Shown here: piece after piece, positions 6,242 to 8,304 of the stretch
How the letters are laid out: each line of letters begins with the position of its first letter
How positions within the stretch are numbered: position 1 is the first letter of the stretch
NCBI GenBank assembly: GCA_029974875.1
Contig: JARKQP010000759.1
Coordinates: forward strand, 1 to 8,304
Direction of reading: 5' to 3'
Source of the DNA: Mobilitalea sp.
GTDB lineage: Bacteria > Bacillota_A > Clostridia > Lachnospirales > Lachnospiraceae
Length of the DNA: 8,304 nt
Made by a program: the position numbers and the translations under genes
Notes under the pieces: generated by a model
Databases searched by the model: none
What the model was told of the DNA's origin: nothing
What the model saw: the letters and a program-made list of their open reading frames with translations, nothing else

Positions 6242-8035
6242 ATGAAAGCTATTATGGTAATGTATGATTCATTAAACAGAAACTATTTACCGAACTATGG
6301 GTGTGATCTGTCAAGGATGCCTAATTTTGTAAGGCTGGGAGAAAGGTCAGTGACCTTTGATAATTCCTATGTGGGCAGTCTTCCCTGTATGCCGGCAAGA
6401 AGGGAGCTGCATACGGGGAGGCTGAATTTCCTGCATAGAAGCTGGTCACCCATCGAGCCCTATGACGACTCCATGCCCGAGCTGCTGAAAAAGAATGGGA
6501 TCCACTCCCATATCGTGTCGGACCACCAGCATTACTGGGAGGATGGAGGGGCAACCTACCATACCAGATACAGCACCTGGGAATCAATACGCGGACAGGA
6601 GGGTGATCCCTGGAAGGGCAGCCTGGAGCCGGTGGAAAAGACCGCTTCCCTGGTCAGGGCGAAGATCGGCCCCTATAACCTGGAGCATCAGGATGCCATT
6701 AACCGGAAGTTTATCCAGACGGAGGAGCAATTTCCCCAGGCTCAGACCTTTGTAAGCGGCATTGACTTTATTGAAAGAAATAAGGACTATGATAACTGGT
6801 TCCTGCAGATCGAGACCTTTGATCCCCACGAGCCATTCTTTTCACCGGAAAAATATCAGGAGATGTACCTGGAAGAGGGTGAGGAGCCTTTTCCCTATGA
6901 CTGGCCGCCCTATGCGCCGGTAACCCAAGGAGCAGAGGTGGTGGAGAAGATCAGGAAAAAGTACCGTGCATTGCTCAGCATGTGTGATAATTTTCTGGGA
7001 AAGGTACTGGATACCATGGACCGGCTGGATATGTGGAAGGATACCATGCTGATTGTGAACACGGATCATGGCTTCCTGCTGGGAGAACACCTGTGGTGGG
7101 CAAAGGGGGTAATGCCCATGTATAATGAGCTGGCTAATACACCCTTGTTTATCTGGGATCCAAGATCCGGGATAATGGGGGAAAGAAGAAAGACCTTGGT
7201 ACAGACCATTGACCTTGCCCCTACGCTGCTGGATTTCTTTGGGCTGGAGATTCCGAAGGATGTGCAGGGGATTTCCTTGAGGGGGGCAATTGAATCGGAT
7301 CAAAAGGTACGGGATTACGCCCTGTTTGGAATCCATGGATCACAGATTAATATTACGGATGGACGATATGTTTATATGCGTTCTCCGGTAGATGTGAAAA
7401 ACCAGCCCCTGTTTGATTATACCTTGATGCCTGTAGAGATGCGCGCCAGAATGTCACCGGAGCAGCTGAAAGATGCTTCCCTTGCGGAGCCATTTTCCTT
7501 TACCAAGGACTGTCCGACGCTGAAGATTCCGGCACGGGAAGGCTGGAACGATATGGCACCCTGCTACCGTTACGGTAACCGCCTGTACGACCTTGCCACA
7601 GATCCGGGGCAGCAGCATCCCATTGACCTGCCGGAGAAGGAGGTGGAGCTCATTAATGCCATGTCCAGGCTGATGCGGGAAAATGATGCACCAAAGGAGC
7701 AGTTTGAACGGATGGGAATACCCAGGGACGCAGGGATGACCGTAGAAGATTTAATGCAACAGAGAAAGCTGAGGGAAAGAAGGTTCCAATCGGAAGCTCT
7801 TGCAAAAATGGAGTGGGAAGAGAATGCATACTGGAAATATATTGGCCTTGTCAGCATGCTGTCACACAGCTCTGACCCGGAGAAAACCGAAGCTGGTTTT
7901 ATCTCCTTCCTGGAGCATGAAAATTTAAAAAGGATAACGGTTGGAGTGATTGACCGGTTTGCAGGCTCTTGCCTGGAAAAAGAGGAATTGGAAAGAGTAT
8001 TATATATGCTGAAGTATATGGAACGGATCGATTAG
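6242..8035 (+). CDS. Sulfatase-family hydrolase, predicted cytoplasmic
   Basis: The product is a 597-residue member of the formylglycine-dependent sulfatase / alkaline phosphatase superfamily. The core begins at once with strand M-K-A-I-M-V-M-Y-D9, where D9 is a metal ligand. C49-M-P-A-R53 is the C-x-P-x-R signature whose Cys is converted to formylglycine, followed by H-T-G. D194-P-H-E-P-F is a conserved substrate/metal-side motif. D275-H276-G completes the metal site, and G-E-H-L-W-W-A-K288 supplies the active-site Lys. There is no signal peptide or membrane anchor, so it should act in the cytoplasm. ATG 6242 is preceded by AAAGGA (6226-6231) at ten bases. The gene is last in an operon with a sugar importer, suggesting desulfation of an imported sulfated sugar. 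The length exceeds many sulfatases; the last 100 or so residues are a charged helical tail of unknown role. Phosphonate or phosphodiester monoesterase activity is the main alternative, since those enzymes share the fold and the D-H metal pair. Confidence 0.92.
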   Translation: MKAIMVMYDSLNRNYLPNYGCDLSRMPNFVRLGERSVTFDNSYVGSLPCMPARRELHTGRLNFLHRSWSPIEPYDDSMPELLKKNGIHSHIVSDHQHYWEDGGATYHTRYSTWESIRGQEGDPWKGSLEPVEKTASLVRAKIGPYNLEHQDAINRKFIQTEEQFPQAQTFVSGIDFIERNKDYDNWFLQIETFDPHEPFFSPEKYQEMYLEEGEEPFPYDWPPYAPVTQGAEVVEKIRKKYRALLSMCDNFLGKVLDTMDRLDMWKDTMLIVNTDHGFLLGEHLWWAKGVMPMYNELANTPLFIWDPRSGIMGERRKTLVQTIDLAPTLLDFFGLEIPKDVQGISLRGAIESDQKVRDYALFGIHGSQINITDGRYVYMRSPVDVKNQPLFDYTLMPVEMRARMSPEQLKDASLAEPFSFTKDCPTLKIPAREGWNDMAPCYRYGNRLYDLATDPGQQHPIDLPEKEVELINAMSRLMRENDAPKEQFERMGIPRDAGMTVEDLMQQRKLRERRFQSEALAKMEWEENAYWKYIGLVSMLSHSSDPEKTEAGFISFLEHENLKRITVGVIDRFAGSCLEKEELERVLYMLKYMERID

Positions 8036-8070
8036 GTTTTAAAGGGATCTTTTGGGGTCACTGCATAGTT

Positions 8071-8104
8071 GGGGCGAAATTCTCTGAATTTTGCCCCATT
8101 ATTG
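8071..8104 (+). terminator. Hairpin terminator candidate at the end of the transporter/sulfatase operon
   Basis: GGGGCGAAATTC (8071-8082) pairs with GAATTTTGCCCC (8086-8097) over 12 bp, including one G-U, around a TCT loop. The following tract ATTATTGTATT is only moderately T-rich. The stem is strong and correctly placed 35 bases after the sulfatase stop. Confidence 0.7.
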
Positions 8105-8130
8105 TATTCAGGGCGTCCTAAGTGGGAGGA

Positions 8131-8304
8131 TCAGGGATCATTGGTGAGCAGGATAAGTTCATTAAAAATAGAGGAGTCATTTCCCCGCTGATAATAATAC
8201 AATAATAGAGAATACTTTTTAGGAGCCTGATACCCAGAGCCTAAAGAAGCATATTCAACATTGACGTTTCTGAAAAACAAAGCTATGATGTAATTAATGG
8301 AAAG
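8131..8304 (-). CDS. Possible C-terminus of an unidentified leftward gene (start outside window)
   Basis: On the minus strand a frame stays open from the right edge to TGA at 8131-8133, giving 57 residues, while the other two minus frames hit stops within seven codons of the edge. The peptide contains the hydrophobic run Y-I-I-A-L-F-F, the stretch Y-S-L-L-L-Y-Y-Y and ends L-I-L-L-T-N-D-P. It has no in-frame Met, so it could only be real as the tail of a longer gene. I recognise no family. A frame of this length can occur by chance, and a good rightward promoter lies inside it, which argues against it. If real, it converges with the sulfatase operon and shares the hairpin at 8071-8097. Confidence 0.25.
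   Translation of the reverse strand, partial: LSINYIIALFFRNVNVEYASLGSGYQAPKKYSLLLYYYQRGNDSSIFNELILLTNDP
8261..8289 (+). promoter_or_regulatory. Candidate sigma-A promoter facing right, off the window edge
   Basis: TTGACG (8261-8266), a 17-base spacer and TATGAT (8284-8289) match ten of twelve consensus bases at ideal spacing. The start would be near 8296, so the gene served lies beyond the window. It conflicts with the leftward open frame over the same bases; this reading is somewhat favoured. Confidence 0.45.

Noticed and set aside
6842..7336. Minus-strand open frame of 164 codons opposite the sulfatase
   Set aside because: It is antisense to the conserved sulfatase core (including the D-H-G motif) and has no recognisable domain; it is a shadow of codon use on the plus strand.
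1..8304. Mobile elements, CRISPR arrays, tRNA/rRNA genes
   Set aside because: No transposase or integrase coding, no regularly spaced repeats and no cloverleaf or rRNA-like stretches were seen on either strand.

Overview
The window looks like a carbohydrate-utilisation locus from a low-to-mid GC Gram-positive anaerobe, most likely a clostridial (Lachnospiraceae-like) bacterium. This is inferred from strong purine-rich Shine-Dalgarno sites, a lipoprotein-type sugar-binding protein, a CUT1 sugar importer with no dedicated ATPase, sigma-A consensus promoters and AT-rich intergenic DNA. The species cannot be fixed from the sequence alone.

Layout. Left block (1-1492, + strand): the 3' part of a medium-chain (zinc-type) alcohol/polyol dehydrogenase, then a PfkB-family fructokinase-like sugar kinase, closed by a strong hairpin terminator (about 1502-1554). 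Middle (1578-2627, - strand): a LacI/GalR-family repressor that converges on the kinase and diverges from the transporter operon. A 303-bp, very AT-rich divergent control region (2628-2930) holds a perfect-consensus promoter (TTGACA-N17-TATAAT) firing rightward, an operator-like inverted repeat on its start site, and a second perfect 17-bp palindrome with the same TGTAAA half-site. Right block (2931-8035, + strand): solute-binding lipoprotein, two MalF/MalG-type permeases and a 597-residue sulfatase-family hydrolase, closed by a hairpin (8071-8097). The last 200 bases hold either the C-terminus of a leftward gene or a promoter for a rightward one; the two readings conflict.

How the parts fit. 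The binding protein and permeases should import a sugar-like substrate. The sulfatase has no signal peptide, so it should remove sulfate (or a related ester group) inside the cell, which suggests import of an intact sulfated sugar followed by cytoplasmic desulfation. The adjacent dehydrogenase-kinase pair could oxidise a polyol to a ketose and phosphorylate it, but whether it belongs to the same pathway is inference. The LacI-family protein is the obvious candidate regulator of the import/sulfatase operon. Neither the ABC ATPase nor a sulfatase-maturing radical-SAM enzyme is in the window, so both must be encoded elsewhere if the system works.

Nothing here is a mobile element, CRISPR array, tRNA or rRNA. 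The most interesting aspects are the import-then-desulfate gene set, the unusually clear promoter/operator architecture, a TTG start hidden behind an upstream ATG, and a strong intercistronic hairpin between the binding protein and the permeases.
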